Positions 25,042-35,578 of a stretch of DNA of 64,000 nt are shown here, piece by piece; position 1 is the stretch's first letter, and each line of letters starts with the position of its first letter. Both the position numbers and the translations under genes were made by a program. The notes under the pieces are model-generated. The model did no database searches. It was not told the DNA's origin and saw only the letters and a list, made by a program, of their open reading frames with translations. Source of the DNA: WLND01 sp040398845 (GTDB lineage Bacteria > Actinomycetota > Actinomycetes > S36-B12); assembly GCA_040398845.1 (NCBI GenBank), contig JBBATH010000011.1:57594-121593 (forward strand), written 5' to 3'.

Positions 25042-26712
25042 CTAGGACTCAGGCGGCTGGTGAAAACCCTTGTGCTGGTGCTCTAGGGCGATCTCATCTG
25101 CTGACGAGACTCCCGCGGGCAGGTCAATGGTCATCTTCGGCCCGGTGAACCACTTCTTGGCCGAGAGATGCCATCCAATCCACAGGAGGATGAGTGCACC
25201 AATCGTGAGGATCGGCGCGTAGTTCACGAACTTCCAGTCGAACGGCACCTCCTCCGCGCTTGGTGAACCGTTCAGCCAGCGAAGGAAGCCCGGGGTTCCT
25301 GCGGGAGTGAATGGCAGGATGAAGTAGACCGACACGATCGCGATCTCGATAATCGCGAGCGGTGCCATCCACTTCCACTTGTTGCCAAGGTTCCATGAGC
25401 CCTGCGGGAACTTGTCCCCGATGCGCCAGCGCAGCCAGATCGGCACAAGGAAGGACAGGAACAGACCGATGACCGCTACCGACACGACGGCGTAGAAGGC
25501 GGTCGGGACGATGATCGGCGCCTCCTCGGTGCCGATGTTCACCTCGAGCAGTGCCGGCAGGGTGATGATCACCGCAACGACCGCAGCCAGGATGACAGCG
25601 TTCGCCGGGATCTTGTTCTTGTTGAGCTTGGCCCACAGCCGCGCACCAGGCACGGCTCCGTCACGGCTGAAGGCGTAGGTCATCCGCGAGGTGCTCGTCA
25701 TGCAAGCCGTCGAGCAGAAGAGTTGGCCGAATGCCGAGATCAGAAGCACGAATCCTGCAACCTTCGCGTCAAGAGCCTGAGTCAGCACGACTGCGATACC
25801 GCCGCCGCCCGCCGTGACGCCATCGGCATCCTGAACTGCGAAGAGGAAGGCGAGAAGCAGGATCCAGCCACCGATTGCCGAGTAGAAGATCGACTTCCAC
25901 AGACCCTTGGCCGCGGTGTTTGCTGCGCCATGGGTTTCCTCGGAAAGGTGCGCTGAGGCGTCGAACCCGGTGATCGTGTACTGGGTGAGCAGGAAGCCAA
26001 GCGGCAGGACGTAGAACCAGAAGCCCCAGCCATCAGTACCACCGCCATGCAGGCCACCGGAGTTATTCACTCGCATCGAGAAGACCTCACTGAAGCTCAT
26101 GTGGCTCTCGGGGAGGACAACGAGGATGATGATGACGATCGAAGCTCCCGCGACGTGCCACCACACTGAGACGTTCGTGATCTTGTCCATGATCGTGCCA
26201 CCCCAGATATTCAGGACGACGACGATCGCAAGAACCCCGATGAACATGATGAACACGCGCTGCAGCGAGTATCCAGCTGCCCATGATTCGCTGAGTGAAC
26301 ACAGCGCGAGATCGAAGAAGGTCGCGCAGCCGTATGCCACTGAGGCAATGACGGCGAGGAGTCCAATGAGGTTCAGCCAGCCGGTGTAGTAACCGGCCTT
26401 CGGGCCACCAAGCTTCGACGCCCACCAGTAAATACCGCCCGAGGTCGGGTACGCGGAAACCAACTCGGACATGCAGAAACCGATGATGAGGATGAAGGCG
26501 GCGATCAGTGGCCAGCCGATCGAAATCGCGATCGGACCGCCGTTATTCCAGGCCTGGCCGAAGGTTGTGAAGCAGCCGGCGAGAATCGAGATGATCGAGA
26601 ACGAGATCGCGAAGTTTGAGAACCCGCTCCACGATCGGTTCAGTTCCTGCTTGTAGCCCAATTCGGCGAGTCGCCGTTCATCATCGTCTTGGATCGTGGA
26701 AACTTCAGCCAC
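25042..26712 (-). CDS. APC-family amino acid/amine permease
   Basis: 556 residues, twelve transmembrane helices. It resembles GABA/choline/polyamine permeases of the APC superfamily: N-terminal ELGYKQELNRSWSGFSNFAI, TM1-2 SIISILAGCFTTFGQAW, then YPTSGGIYWWASKLGG. The start is GTG 26712, decided by AGGAGG six bases upstream (complement at 26719-26724). It is the first transport gene of the amine-utilisation half of the island, and is convergent with the AroE-like gene. Confidence 0.9.
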   Translation of the reverse strand: MAEVSTIQDDDERRLAELGYKQELNRSWSGFSNFAISFSIISILAGCFTTFGQAWNNGGPIAISIGWPLIAAFILIIGFCMSELVSAYPTSGGIYWWASKLGGPKAGYYTGWLNLIGLLAVIASVAYGCATFFDLALCSLSESWAAGYSLQRVFIMFIGVLAIVVVLNIWGGTIMDKITNVSVWWHVAGASIVIIILVVLPESHMSFSEVFSMRVNNSGGLHGGGTDGWGFWFYVLPLGFLLTQYTITGFDASAHLSEETHGAANTAAKGLWKSIFYSAIGGWILLLAFLFAVQDADGVTAGGGGIAVVLTQALDAKVAGFVLLISAFGQLFCSTACMTSTSRMTYAFSRDGAVPGARLWAKLNKNKIPANAVILAAVVAVIITLPALLEVNIGTEEAPIIVPTAFYAVVSVAVIGLFLSFLVPIWLRWRIGDKFPQGSWNLGNKWKWMAPLAIIEIAIVSVYFILPFTPAGTPGFLRWLNGSPSAEEVPFDWKFVNYAPILTIGALILLWIGWHLSAKKWFTGPKMTIDLPAGVSSADEIALEHQHKGFHQPPES

Positions 26713-26826
26713 GGTAGACCTCCTCATTGCTGCGAAAAGCGTCCGACAATCGGCCGCCAAGGCACTTTCGTTCCGGAGACTAGCGAGATTCGGATTGATG
26801 CGCGTGCAAATGCCGACAATTCCCGG

Positions 26827-27756
26827 TCAGTCTTTTCGTCCCGCCGCCTCGTCCAGCCACGTTTCAAATCGGGAGCCGTCAAACTCCTTCATCGCGCGCT
26901 CGTATTTCTCCATGCCCCAAGACCAGTAGTCGAAGTCGATAGGGCTGACCGCCTGCTGAATTGACGCCCACAGGGTCCAGCCGTACTTCGACATGAGTGC
27001 CCACAAGCGCGCCCTGGCAATCTTCTCCGCGGAGTACTCACCCCAATAACTCATGGTGAGCAGTTCGAGCATGTCATCCGAGAGCGTCGACTCGCTCCAA
27101 ATGTTCCCGAGTTCGAAGCTTGCCTCGTTGCTCCCCGAGTACTCGTAGTCGATGATCCACACTCGGGCACCGTCGTCGATGAAATTCGCGGCGAGCAGAT
27201 CGTTGTTGCAGGGCACGAGGGGTTCAGGCGCGACGCGCATCGCCACGCGAATCCGTTCGACCATTGGGCCGAACTCCTCGTACCGGAGAGGAAGCCGGTA
27301 GCCCCGCTCGCAGACAAGTGCAAGGTAGCGGGATTGCAGGTCGAACATGTCGAACCGACTCGCGAAGGGCGGGCCGTTGTGAAGCGTGAGGCAGGCGGAT
27401 GCAATGCGGGGCAGGTTCTCTGGCGTCCCAACATCGTCAGGAGTGAAGGTACGTCCCTCCAGCCAGCGAACGACGAGAATCCCCTCGCCTCGTCGGTAGT
27501 CGACGACCTCAGGTCCAGCGCCGGCCTGCGCAGCCGCGAGGGTGTTGAGGTGTTCGTTGTCCCGATCAATGGCTAGATCGGACGACCCGGGTTCAGACAA
27601 TCGCACAACAACGTCACCCGAGGGCCTTCTCAACCGGTAGTTTCGGTTCGTGATTCCGCCCTCGAGTTGCTCGATACCGCTTGCCTCAGCCACGCAGGGG
27701 AGAGTGAGGAGCCGTGCGGCGTCGTCCGACGGAAGGCCATTGAGCATGCTCGTCAC
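26827..27756 (-). CDS. Choline/ethanolamine-kinase-like phosphotransferase
   Basis: About 309 residues of the aminoglycoside-phosphotransferase/choline-kinase superfamily. N-terminal nucleotide region GGITNRNYRLRRPSGDVVVR; catalytic loop VPCNNDLLAANFI; Mg-binding VWIIDYEYSGSNEASFELGN. The catalytic loop reads N-N-D where choline kinases have H-N-D; the Asp and downstream Asn are kept. GTG 27756 has AGGG nine bases upstream; ATG 27747 is in frame. It lies between the permease and a divergent glutamine-synthetase-like gene, pointing to an amino-alcohol substrate. Confidence 0.8.
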   Translation of the reverse strand: MTSMLNGLPSDDAARLLTLPCVAEASGIEQLEGGITNRNYRLRRPSGDVVVRLSEPGSSDLAIDRDNEHLNTLAAAQAGAGPEVVDYRRGEGILVVRWLEGRTFTPDDVGTPENLPRIASACLTLHNGPPFASRFDMFDLQSRYLALVCERGYRLPLRYEEFGPMVERIRVAMRVAPEPLVPCNNDLLAANFIDDGARVWIIDYEYSGSNEASFELGNIWSESTLSDDMLELLTMSYWGEYSAEKIARARLWALMSKYGWTLWASIQQAVSPIDFDYWSWGMEKYERAMKEFDGSRFETWLDEAAGRKD

Positions 27757-27910
27757 GAGTGTTGACCCTAGACGAGCCAACGGTCTGAGCGACCAGAGAT
27801 TCGCAATATCGGGGTTGTTGATCGCGGTGCCGTTCCGATAGGGCAGGGTTGCACTGGCTAGGCAGCGATCGAGAAGTGTTGAACTTGGATGAGGAACGGA
27901 CGGAGAAGCG

Positions 27911-29275
27911 ATGGCTCGCAGGCAGGCACTCGATATCGAGACCCTGAGGCTAGAGGTTGAGGCGGGGCTCATCGACACCGTTGCCGTATCGATTACCGAC
28001 ATGCAGGGCCGGCTCGTGGGCAAGCGCATCCACGCCCAGTTTTTTGTCGACGAGGTCATCGCCCACGGGACCGAGGGGTGCAATTACCTCCTCGCCGTCG
28101 ACGTGGATATGAACACGGTCGATGGCTACGCCATGTCATCCTGGGACACCGGCTATAGCGACCTCGTTATGCGCCCTGATTTCGCCACCCTGCATCGGAT
28201 GCCGTGGGAGCCCGGGGCCGTTGGGGTCCTGTGTGATGCGCTTTGGGAGGACGGCACCGACATCGTCGCGTCGCCGCGACAGATTCTGCGTCGTCAACTC
28301 AGCCGACTCTCCGATGCCGGCATGGGCGCCTTCGTCGGAACTGAGCTTGAGTTCATCCTCTTCGAGGACACCTACGAGGAGGCGTGGCACGCCGGTTACC
28401 GCGATCTCACCCCGGCCAACCTCTACAACGTCGACTACTCGATGCTCGGTGGAGCGCGGGTCGAGCCACTGCTCCGCCGGATACGCAATGAAATGTACGA
28501 GGCCGGATTGGTGGTGGAGAGCGCGAAGGGCGAATGCAACCTCGGCCAGCACGAGATTGCCTTCCGCTATACCGATGCCCTCGGTACCTGCGATAACCAC
28601 GTCATTTACAAGACCGGTTCTAAGGTGATCGCCTCTCAGGAGGGGATGGCTCTCACGTTCATGGCGAAGTTCAATGAGCGCGAGGGCAACTCATGTCATA
28701 TCCACCTCTCCTTTCGGGGAGCCGACGGTTCGATGGTCATGACGGACGCCGCAGACCCCTCCGGCATGTCGGCCCTGGGCAGGGCCTTTGTTGCGGGCCA
28801 GCTTGAGCACTCGAATGAGCTGACCCTGCTCTTTGCACCACAGATAAACTCCTATAAGCGTTACGTGCCCGGTTCCTTCGCACCAACGGCCATCCGATGG
28901 GGCAACGACAACCGCACCTGTGCCTTCCGGCTCGTCGGCCACGGTGCCAGCCTTCGCCTCGAAAACCGCGTGCCCGGCGGCGACGTCAATCCCTATCTCG
29001 CTGTCGCAGGAATGGTCGCCGCAGGCCTCGACGGCATCGAGCGATCCTTACCACTCGAGCCCCCATTCGAAGGCAACGCCTACACGAGCGACTCCTTGCG
29101 CGTGCCCTCGAGCATGGGTGAGGCCCTGCACCTATGGGAGTCCTCTCACTGGATTCGTGCCACCTTCGGCGAAGATGTGCAGGCACACTATGCGAACATG
29201 GCGCGCGTTGAGATTGCCGCGAACGGAAAGGCCGTCACCGACTGGGAGCGCTTTCGCGGTTTCGAGCGCCTGTAG
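27911..29275 (+). CDS. Glutamine-synthetase-like gamma-glutamyl-amine ligase (GlnA4/PuuA type)
   Basis: 454 residues, shorter than GlnA1 (about 470). ATP-dependent ligation of glutamate to an amine. Metal and ATP-site features: GTELEFILFED, the ECNLGQHEI stretch, NSCHIHLSF, and NRVPGGDVNPYLAVAGMVAAGL near the end. There is no adenylylation tyrosine stretch as in GlnA1. The gene block (this ligase, aldehyde dehydrogenase, SDR, class I amidotransferase) has the same members as mycobacterial Rv2860c-Rv2857c. Streptomyces GlnA4 makes gamma-glutamylethanolamide; ethanolamine is therefore one candidate substrate, polyamines another. GGAG precedes ATG 27911. Confidence 0.88.
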   Translation: MARRQALDIETLRLEVEAGLIDTVAVSITDMQGRLVGKRIHAQFFVDEVIAHGTEGCNYLLAVDVDMNTVDGYAMSSWDTGYSDLVMRPDFATLHRMPWEPGAVGVLCDALWEDGTDIVASPRQILRRQLSRLSDAGMGAFVGTELEFILFEDTYEEAWHAGYRDLTPANLYNVDYSMLGGARVEPLLRRIRNEMYEAGLVVESAKGECNLGQHEIAFRYTDALGTCDNHVIYKTGSKVIASQEGMALTFMAKFNEREGNSCHIHLSFRGADGSMVMTDAADPSGMSALGRAFVAGQLEHSNELTLLFAPQINSYKRYVPGSFAPTAIRWGNDNRTCAFRLVGHGASLRLENRVPGGDVNPYLAVAGMVAAGLDGIERSLPLEPPFEGNAYTSDSLRVPSSMGEALHLWESSHWIRATFGEDVQAHYANMARVEIAANGKAVTDWERFRGFERL

Positions 29276-29320
29276 TCACCACACGATAGTTCCGCCAACA
29301 CATCCGAATTCAGGAGTTTC

Positions 29321-30676
29321 ATGTTCTCCGTCATCAACCCGTCGACCGAAGAGGTCGTCACCACCGTTGCCCCGACCTCACTCGAGGGGGTCGATGACGC
29401 CATTGCGAGAGCGAACATCGCCCTGAGAACATGGCGCGAGGTAGCCCCCGGTGACCGCGCCCAACTGCTCCGCCGATTCTCCGACGTCGTGCGCGACCAT
29501 GCAGAGGAGCTCGCCCAGCTAGAGGTAGTCAATTCGGGTCACACAATCGGCAATGCGCGTTGGGAGGCGAACAACGTCGCCAATGTCTTGGGGTACTACT
29601 CGGGGGCTCCCGAGCGGCTCTTCGGCCGCCAGATTCCGGTTGCCGGCGGCATCGACATCACCTTCAAGGAGCCGGTAGGCGTTGTCGGTTTGATCGTCCC
29701 GTGGAACTTCCCGATGCCCATCGCCGGCTGGGGTTTCGCACCAGCGCTCGCCGCCGGATGCACCGTCGTGATGAAGCCTGCCGAGCTCACCCCGCTCACC
29801 GCCATCCGGCTCGGCGAACTCGCCCTCGAAGCCGGTATTCCGGAGCACGTCCTGACCGTCCTGCCGGGCAAGGGGTCAGTCGTTGGTCAACGATTCGTCG
29901 ATCATCCGGACGTCCACAAGGTGGTCTTCACCGGTTCAACCTCCGTCGGAACCTCCGTCATGGCGGGCTGCGCGACCCACATTAAGGCGGTCACCCTTGA
30001 ACTAGGCGGAAAGAGCGCGAATATCGTGTTTGCCGACGCTGACCTCGAGAAGGCCGCGGCAACCGCCCCTTACGGCGTCTTCGATAACGCTGGTCAGGAT
30101 TGCTGCGCACGCTCACGGATCCTCGTCCAGCGGAGCGTCTATGACCGCTTCATGGAACTGCTCGAACCTGCCGTCAAGGGGGTCGTCGTCGGCGATCCGG
30201 CAGATGAGCGCACTGAGATGGGGCCACTCGTCTCGAAGGGACAGCTCGATACGGTTCGGACGTTTCTTCCCGACGATGCGCCGATTGCCTTCCAGGGCAC
30301 CTGCCCAACTGGGCCCGGATACTGGCTCCCCCCGACCGTCCTCACGGCATCAGAGCAGGACCGCGCCTATCGTGAGGAGATCTTCGGCCCCATCGTGGTC
30401 GTTGCGCCCTTCGAGGATGAGACCGACGCCATCCGCATGGCAAACGACTCCGAGTACGGGCTTTCCGGATCGATCTGGTCACGCGACGTCGGCCGCGCCA
30501 TTCGCGTGGCCCGCGGAGTCGAGAGTGGCAACCTGTCGGTCAACTCGCATTCCTCGGTCCGCTACTGGACGCCCTTCGGCGGTTACAAGAAGTCCGGCCT
30601 CGGGCGCGAACTCGGCCCAGATGCCCTCGACGCCTTCACCGAGACGAAGAACGTGTTCATTAGCACTGAAGACTGA
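29321..30676 (+). CDS. NAD(P)-dependent aldehyde dehydrogenase
   Basis: 451 residues, somewhat shorter at the N-terminus than the usual 480-495. Catalytic C261 in NAGQDCCARSR and general base E227 in LELGGKSAN are present, with cofactor segments PWNFP and GSTSVG. In the glutamylation pathway it would oxidise the gamma-glutamyl aldehyde to the acid. AGGAG precedes ATG 29321. It follows the ligase by 45 bases. Confidence 0.93.
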   Translation: MFSVINPSTEEVVTTVAPTSLEGVDDAIARANIALRTWREVAPGDRAQLLRRFSDVVRDHAEELAQLEVVNSGHTIGNARWEANNVANVLGYYSGAPERLFGRQIPVAGGIDITFKEPVGVVGLIVPWNFPMPIAGWGFAPALAAGCTVVMKPAELTPLTAIRLGELALEAGIPEHVLTVLPGKGSVVGQRFVDHPDVHKVVFTGSTSVGTSVMAGCATHIKAVTLELGGKSANIVFADADLEKAAATAPYGVFDNAGQDCCARSRILVQRSVYDRFMELLEPAVKGVVVGDPADERTEMGPLVSKGQLDTVRTFLPDDAPIAFQGTCPTGPGYWLPPTVLTASEQDRAYREEIFGPIVVVAPFEDETDAIRMANDSEYGLSGSIWSRDVGRAIRVARGVESGNLSVNSHSSVRYWTPFGGYKKSGLGRELGPDALDAFTETKNVFISTED

Positions 30677-30724
30677 CGCCACTAAACCCTTTTCCTACAC
30701 CCATCGATGACGAAAGAGGAACCA

Positions 30725-31504
30725 ATGAACGAAAGCAAGTGCCGGCGACTTGAGGGCCGCGTCGCGGTGGTGACCGGTGGCGCGAGTGGTATCGGTCTCG
30801 CTTCGGTCCGACGTCTCGCCGACGAGGGTGCTCGCATTGTCATCGGGGACGTCGATCCGGGGTCTGGAGAGGCAGCCGCCGCCGAGGTCGACGGCATCTT
30901 CGTCAAGACTGATGTCACGAGTCCCGATGATGTCGCCGCCATGTTCCGCACGGCGAAGGAGAGCTACGGCAGCATCGACATCGCCTTCAACAACGCGGGC
31001 ATCTCACCCCCCGACGATGACTCAATCCTCGAGACCGGCATCGACGCCTGGCGTCGTGTACAGGAGGTCAACCTCACCAGCGTGTATCTGTGCTGCAAGG
31101 AGGTAATCCCCTACATGCTCGAGCAGGGCAAGGGGTCAATCATCAACACCGCCTCCTTCGTTGCCACGATGGCGGCCGCGACCTCGCAGATCTCCTACAC
31201 CGCATCGAAGGGCGGTGTCCTCGCGATGAGCCGCGAACTAGGCGTCCAGTTTGCCCGCTCAGGCATCAGGGTCAATGCGCTCTCCCCTGGCCCGGTGAAT
31301 ACTCCGCTACTCATCGAACTGTTCGCGAAGGATCCTGAGCGTGCGGCGCGCCGACTGGTCCATATTCCAATGGGTCGCTTCGGTGAGCCCAGCGAGCTTG
31401 CAGCCGCGGTTGCATTCCTCGCCAGCGACGACTCCTCATTCCTCACTGCGTCGAACTTTCTCATCGATGGTGGTATCTCCGGGGCCTACGTCACTCCGCT
31501 GTAG
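30725..31504 (+). CDS. Short-chain dehydrogenase/reductase
   Basis: 259 residues, classical SDR. NAD(P) motif VTGGASGIG at about 17-25, NNAG at about 91, catalytic serine/tyrosine/lysine around ISYTASKGG, and C-terminal FLIDGGISGAYVTPL. ATG 30725 is chosen because GAGG lies five bases before it; ATG 30707 has no such site. It would oxidise or reduce an alcohol/carbonyl in the same amine pathway, e.g. gamma-glutamyl-amino-alcohol to aldehyde. Confidence 0.92.
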   Translation: MNESKCRRLEGRVAVVTGGASGIGLASVRRLADEGARIVIGDVDPGSGEAAAAEVDGIFVKTDVTSPDDVAAMFRTAKESYGSIDIAFNNAGISPPDDDSILETGIDAWRRVQEVNLTSVYLCCKEVIPYMLEQGKGSIINTASFVATMAAATSQISYTASKGGVLAMSRELGVQFARSGIRVNALSPGPVNTPLLIELFAKDPERAARRLVHIPMGRFGEPSELAAAVAFLASDDSSFLTASNFLIDGGISGAYVTPL

Positions 31505-31521
31505 TCACACGTGTAGCTCGG

Positions 31522-32328
31522 TCAGTAGAGGTCGGTGCGTCGATCACCAAGCACGTCATTGCGCTCTCCGACGGACTTGTCACGGGCCTGGGCAACGTCA
31601 ATTTCGGCGAGCAGGAGTGCCGGATCATCTGCGCTTACCGGGCCAGCAATTGGAAAGCCGTCCGGATCGATGATGACGCTGCCGCCGGTCCACTCAACCC
31701 CGCGTTCGATCCCGCAGCGATCGGCAGCGATGACGTAGAGCCGGTTCGTCGAGGCGACGGCTTGGGCTCGGATCACCTCACCGGGGCGCTCGCCCTCAGG
31801 CCTGGGGGCGAGCGGCCAATTCGTCGGAACGCAGAGAATATCCGCACCCCCGAGCGCGACCGGGCGAACCCATTCTGGGAATTCAAGGTCGTAGCAGACC
31901 ATCGCGGCTATGCGACCAATACCGGTTTCGATCACCGGCGCAGGCGCATCACCAGCGATGAAGATCTCCTTCTCAAGGTCCCACAGATGGGCCTTGCGGT
32001 ATGAGGCACGCAGACCCGTCGGGTCGATTATGACCGCGGTGTTGTACAGCGCTCCCTCCGCGCCCCGTTCGGCAAGACCCCCGACAATCACCATGTCGAG
32101 CGCTGCAGCGAGGTGTGTCCACTCGGCCACAGTTGGGCCGGTCAGTTCCTCGCTCAGGGCACTGGCTTCAGCTGTGTCCACAAAGACATACCCGGACGCC
32201 GTGAGTTCGGGCAGGACGATGAGGCTGGCACCGGCCTGCGCTGCCTCCTGGATCGCCTGCCGCGCAGCAGCACGGTTGCCGGCGAGGTCACCGACGCTCA
32301 GCCGCAATTGAGCCGCAGAAGCGAGCAT
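31522..32328 (-). CDS. Nitrilase-superfamily amidohydrolase
   Basis: 268 residues of the carbon-nitrogen hydrolase superfamily with an intact Glu-Lys-Cys triad: E41 (PELTASGY), K112 (YRKAHLWD), C145 (CYDLEFPEW). It hydrolyses a C-N bond of an amide; by context perhaps an omega-amide or glutamyl amide. Its ATG is two bases after the stop of the upstream gamma-glutamyl hydrolase-like gene, so the two form an operon. It is convergent with the SDR gene. Confidence 0.9.
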   Translation of the reverse strand: MLASAAQLRLSVGDLAGNRAAARQAIQEAAQAGASLIVLPELTASGYVFVDTAEASALSEELTGPTVAEWTHLAAALDMVIVGGLAERGAEGALYNTAVIIDPTGLRASYRKAHLWDLEKEIFIAGDAPAPVIETGIGRIAAMVCYDLEFPEWVRPVALGGADILCVPTNWPLAPRPEGERPGEVIRAQAVASTNRLYVIAADRCGIERGVEWTGGSVIIDPDGFPIAGPVSADDPALLLAEIDVAQARDKSVGERNDVLGDRRTDLY

Positions 32329-32330
32329 TG

Positions 32331-33050
32331 CTACTCGCTATCGCGATGCTGACGGGCAGCGTCAAGGAACCGGGTGATGAGTCCGAGGTCGGCAATTCTG
32401 CGATCAGGGTGCTCCGGATGCCACTGAACTCCCACGCAGAAGGACGAGGACGGGTCCTCGCACACCTCGATCGTGCCATCCGGTGCCAGTCCAGTCACGG
32501 TGAGATTTCCAGGGTCCTTCACCGCTTGGTGGTGGGAGGAGTTCACGACGACGCTTGGCGCGCCGAGCGCCGCAGCAATGATCGAGCCGTCAGTGAACGT
32601 GGCCGCGTGCTCGACAAATTCACCTGGCCGCTCACGATGCACAAGCGATGAGACGTCGGGCAGATTCTGATGCAGCGACCCGCCATGCGCGACCGCCATG
32701 ACCTGCAGGCCCCGGCAGACACCAAGCACCGGCATGTCGCGCTCGCGCGCGCCCCGATAGAGGTTCATCTCTGATGAATCACGGCTCTCGCGTGGCAAAT
32801 CGCTCGTCTCGTGAGCGGGCTCCCCGTACGAGGCTGCATTCACGTCGGCACCACCAACGATGACGAGGCCGTCGAGGCGATCGAGGACCCCGACATCAGG
32901 ATCAGTGTCGGGCGGCAGGATGACGACGTGCGCACCGGCCTCTTGAAACAGATCGACATACCAGTGCGGCAGAAGCGCCGCCTCGATATCCCAGGCACCC
33001 CATTTCGCCGGCTCGAGGTAACAGGTGAGGCCGATGACAGGACGAGGCAT
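32331..33050 (-). CDS. Class I glutamine amidotransferase-like gamma-glutamyl hydrolase (PuuD type)
   Basis: 239 residues of peptidase family C26. Catalytic C112 in LGVCRGLQV, and H211 and E213 in VQWHPE form the triad. PuuD cleaves gamma-glutamyl-GABA to glutamate and GABA; here it would release glutamate from the oxidised gamma-glutamyl compound, closing the pathway begun by the ligase at 27911. ATG 33050 has AGG nine bases upstream; ATG 33059 directly abuts it and is less likely. Confidence 0.9.
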   Translation of the reverse strand: MPRPVIGLTCYLEPAKWGAWDIEAALLPHWYVDLFQEAGAHVVILPPDTDPDVGVLDRLDGLVIVGGADVNAASYGEPAHETSDLPRESRDSSEMNLYRGARERDMPVLGVCRGLQVMAVAHGGSLHQNLPDVSSLVHRERPGEFVEHAATFTDGSIIAAALGAPSVVVNSSHHQAVKDPGNLTVTGLAPDGTIEVCEDPSSSFCVGVQWHPEHPDRRIADLGLITRFLDAARQHRDSE

Positions 33051-33114
33051 ACATGGCATCCTGCCAGTTGAACTCGAAGCGGGGGGCAATCGGGCAGCGG
33101 AGTCGCGCCCCAGC

Positions 33115-34071
33115 TCAGGTTCGAGCAGCGAAGACCGAGTGGAGGGCAATGCCCGCAGCCACTGACGCATTAAGCGACTCAGTATCTGACCGCATACCGA
33201 TCTTTGCTATCCAGTCGCACGTCTTGCCGACGAGTCGCGATAGTCCCTCGCCCTCGGAGCCGATGACCAGAACGATCTTGTCGGTCAGAACGTCGGCAGG
33301 CAGTCCGCTCACCGACTGTGGCGCATCGGCGGCAAGGCCCACCACGGTGAAGCCCTGTTGCTGAAGCGTCTCGAGGGAGCGTGTCAGGTTCGTGACCTGC
33401 GCAACCCGAACCCGGGAGAGCGCACCCGCTGAAGCTTTCCATGCCCCTGCCGTAACTCCAGCCGAGCGCCTACTCGGGATGATGACGCCGTCTGCGCCGA
33501 AAGCGGCGGCGGATCGCACAATCGCTCCAAGGTTGCGCGGGTCGGTCACGCCATCAAGTGCGACGAGCAGGGAACCGGTCGACACGTCGGTGAGGTCGGC
33601 GTAGTCGTAAGCCGGAACCGCGAGAGCGAGACCCTGGTGGACGCCACCGTCGGTCAGTCGATCCATGTCGGTGTGAGATACCTCAAGCACCGGGATGTTG
33701 AATGCCACTGCCAATCGCAGGGCCTCCCGCCAGCGATCATCACTCTCCATTTTCACCTGGACGTAGAGCGCCTTAGCCGGGACCTTGGCACGCAGCGCCT
33801 CGACAACCGGGTTGCGGCCGATGAGCATGCTCGCTTCCTCACGAGCTGTGCGCCGTCGCGCCGATGCCGGCGGTCGATCCTTCGCGTCTTCGGCGCGCTT
33901 CACGGCTGCGCGCTCGCGGCGAGCGGCCGGGTGGTACGAGCGCTCGGTGGCCTTGGGGGTCGGACCCCGACCCTTCAACTGCTTGCGGCGCTGCCCGCCC
34001 GACCCAACGGTTGCACCCTTCTTCGTGCCCTCGTTGCGCATCGCACCGCGACGCTGAGAGTTGCCAGCCAT
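33115..34071 (-). CDS. rlmB: TrmH-family rRNA 2'-O-methyltransferase (RlmB-like)
   Basis: 318 residues. A long basic N-terminal extension (about 1-75) precedes the substrate-binding domain (LIGRNPVVEALRAK) and the SPOUT knot (DGVTDPRNLGAIVRSA, VIGSEGEGLSRLV, SDTESLNASVAAGIAL). By family, RlmB methylates the 2'-OH of G2251 in 23S rRNA. Last gene of the carD operon, nine bases after cysS. Confidence 0.9.
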   Translation of the reverse strand: MAGNSQRRGAMRNEGTKKGATVGSGGQRRKQLKGRGPTPKATERSYHPAARRERAAVKRAEDAKDRPPASARRRTAREEASMLIGRNPVVEALRAKVPAKALYVQVKMESDDRWREALRLAVAFNIPVLEVSHTDMDRLTDGGVHQGLALAVPAYDYADLTDVSTGSLLVALDGVTDPRNLGAIVRSAAAFGADGVIIPSRRSAGVTAGAWKASAGALSRVRVAQVTNLTRSLETLQQQGFTVVGLAADAPQSVSGLPADVLTDKIVLVIGSEGEGLSRLVGKTCDWIAKIGMRSDTESLNASVAAGIALHSVFAART

Positions 34072-34080
34072 GTTCAGTCC

Positions 34081-35541
<1,461 letters not shown>

Positions 35542-35578
35542 ATAGGCGGGCGGGCGGGCACGGTGGACTCGACAGGGG

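Noticed and set aside
19468..33050. Catabolic island as a prophage or integrative element
   Set aside because: No integrase, phage structural genes or att-like repeats were seen; base composition is like the surroundings. A catabolic cluster is enough to explain it.
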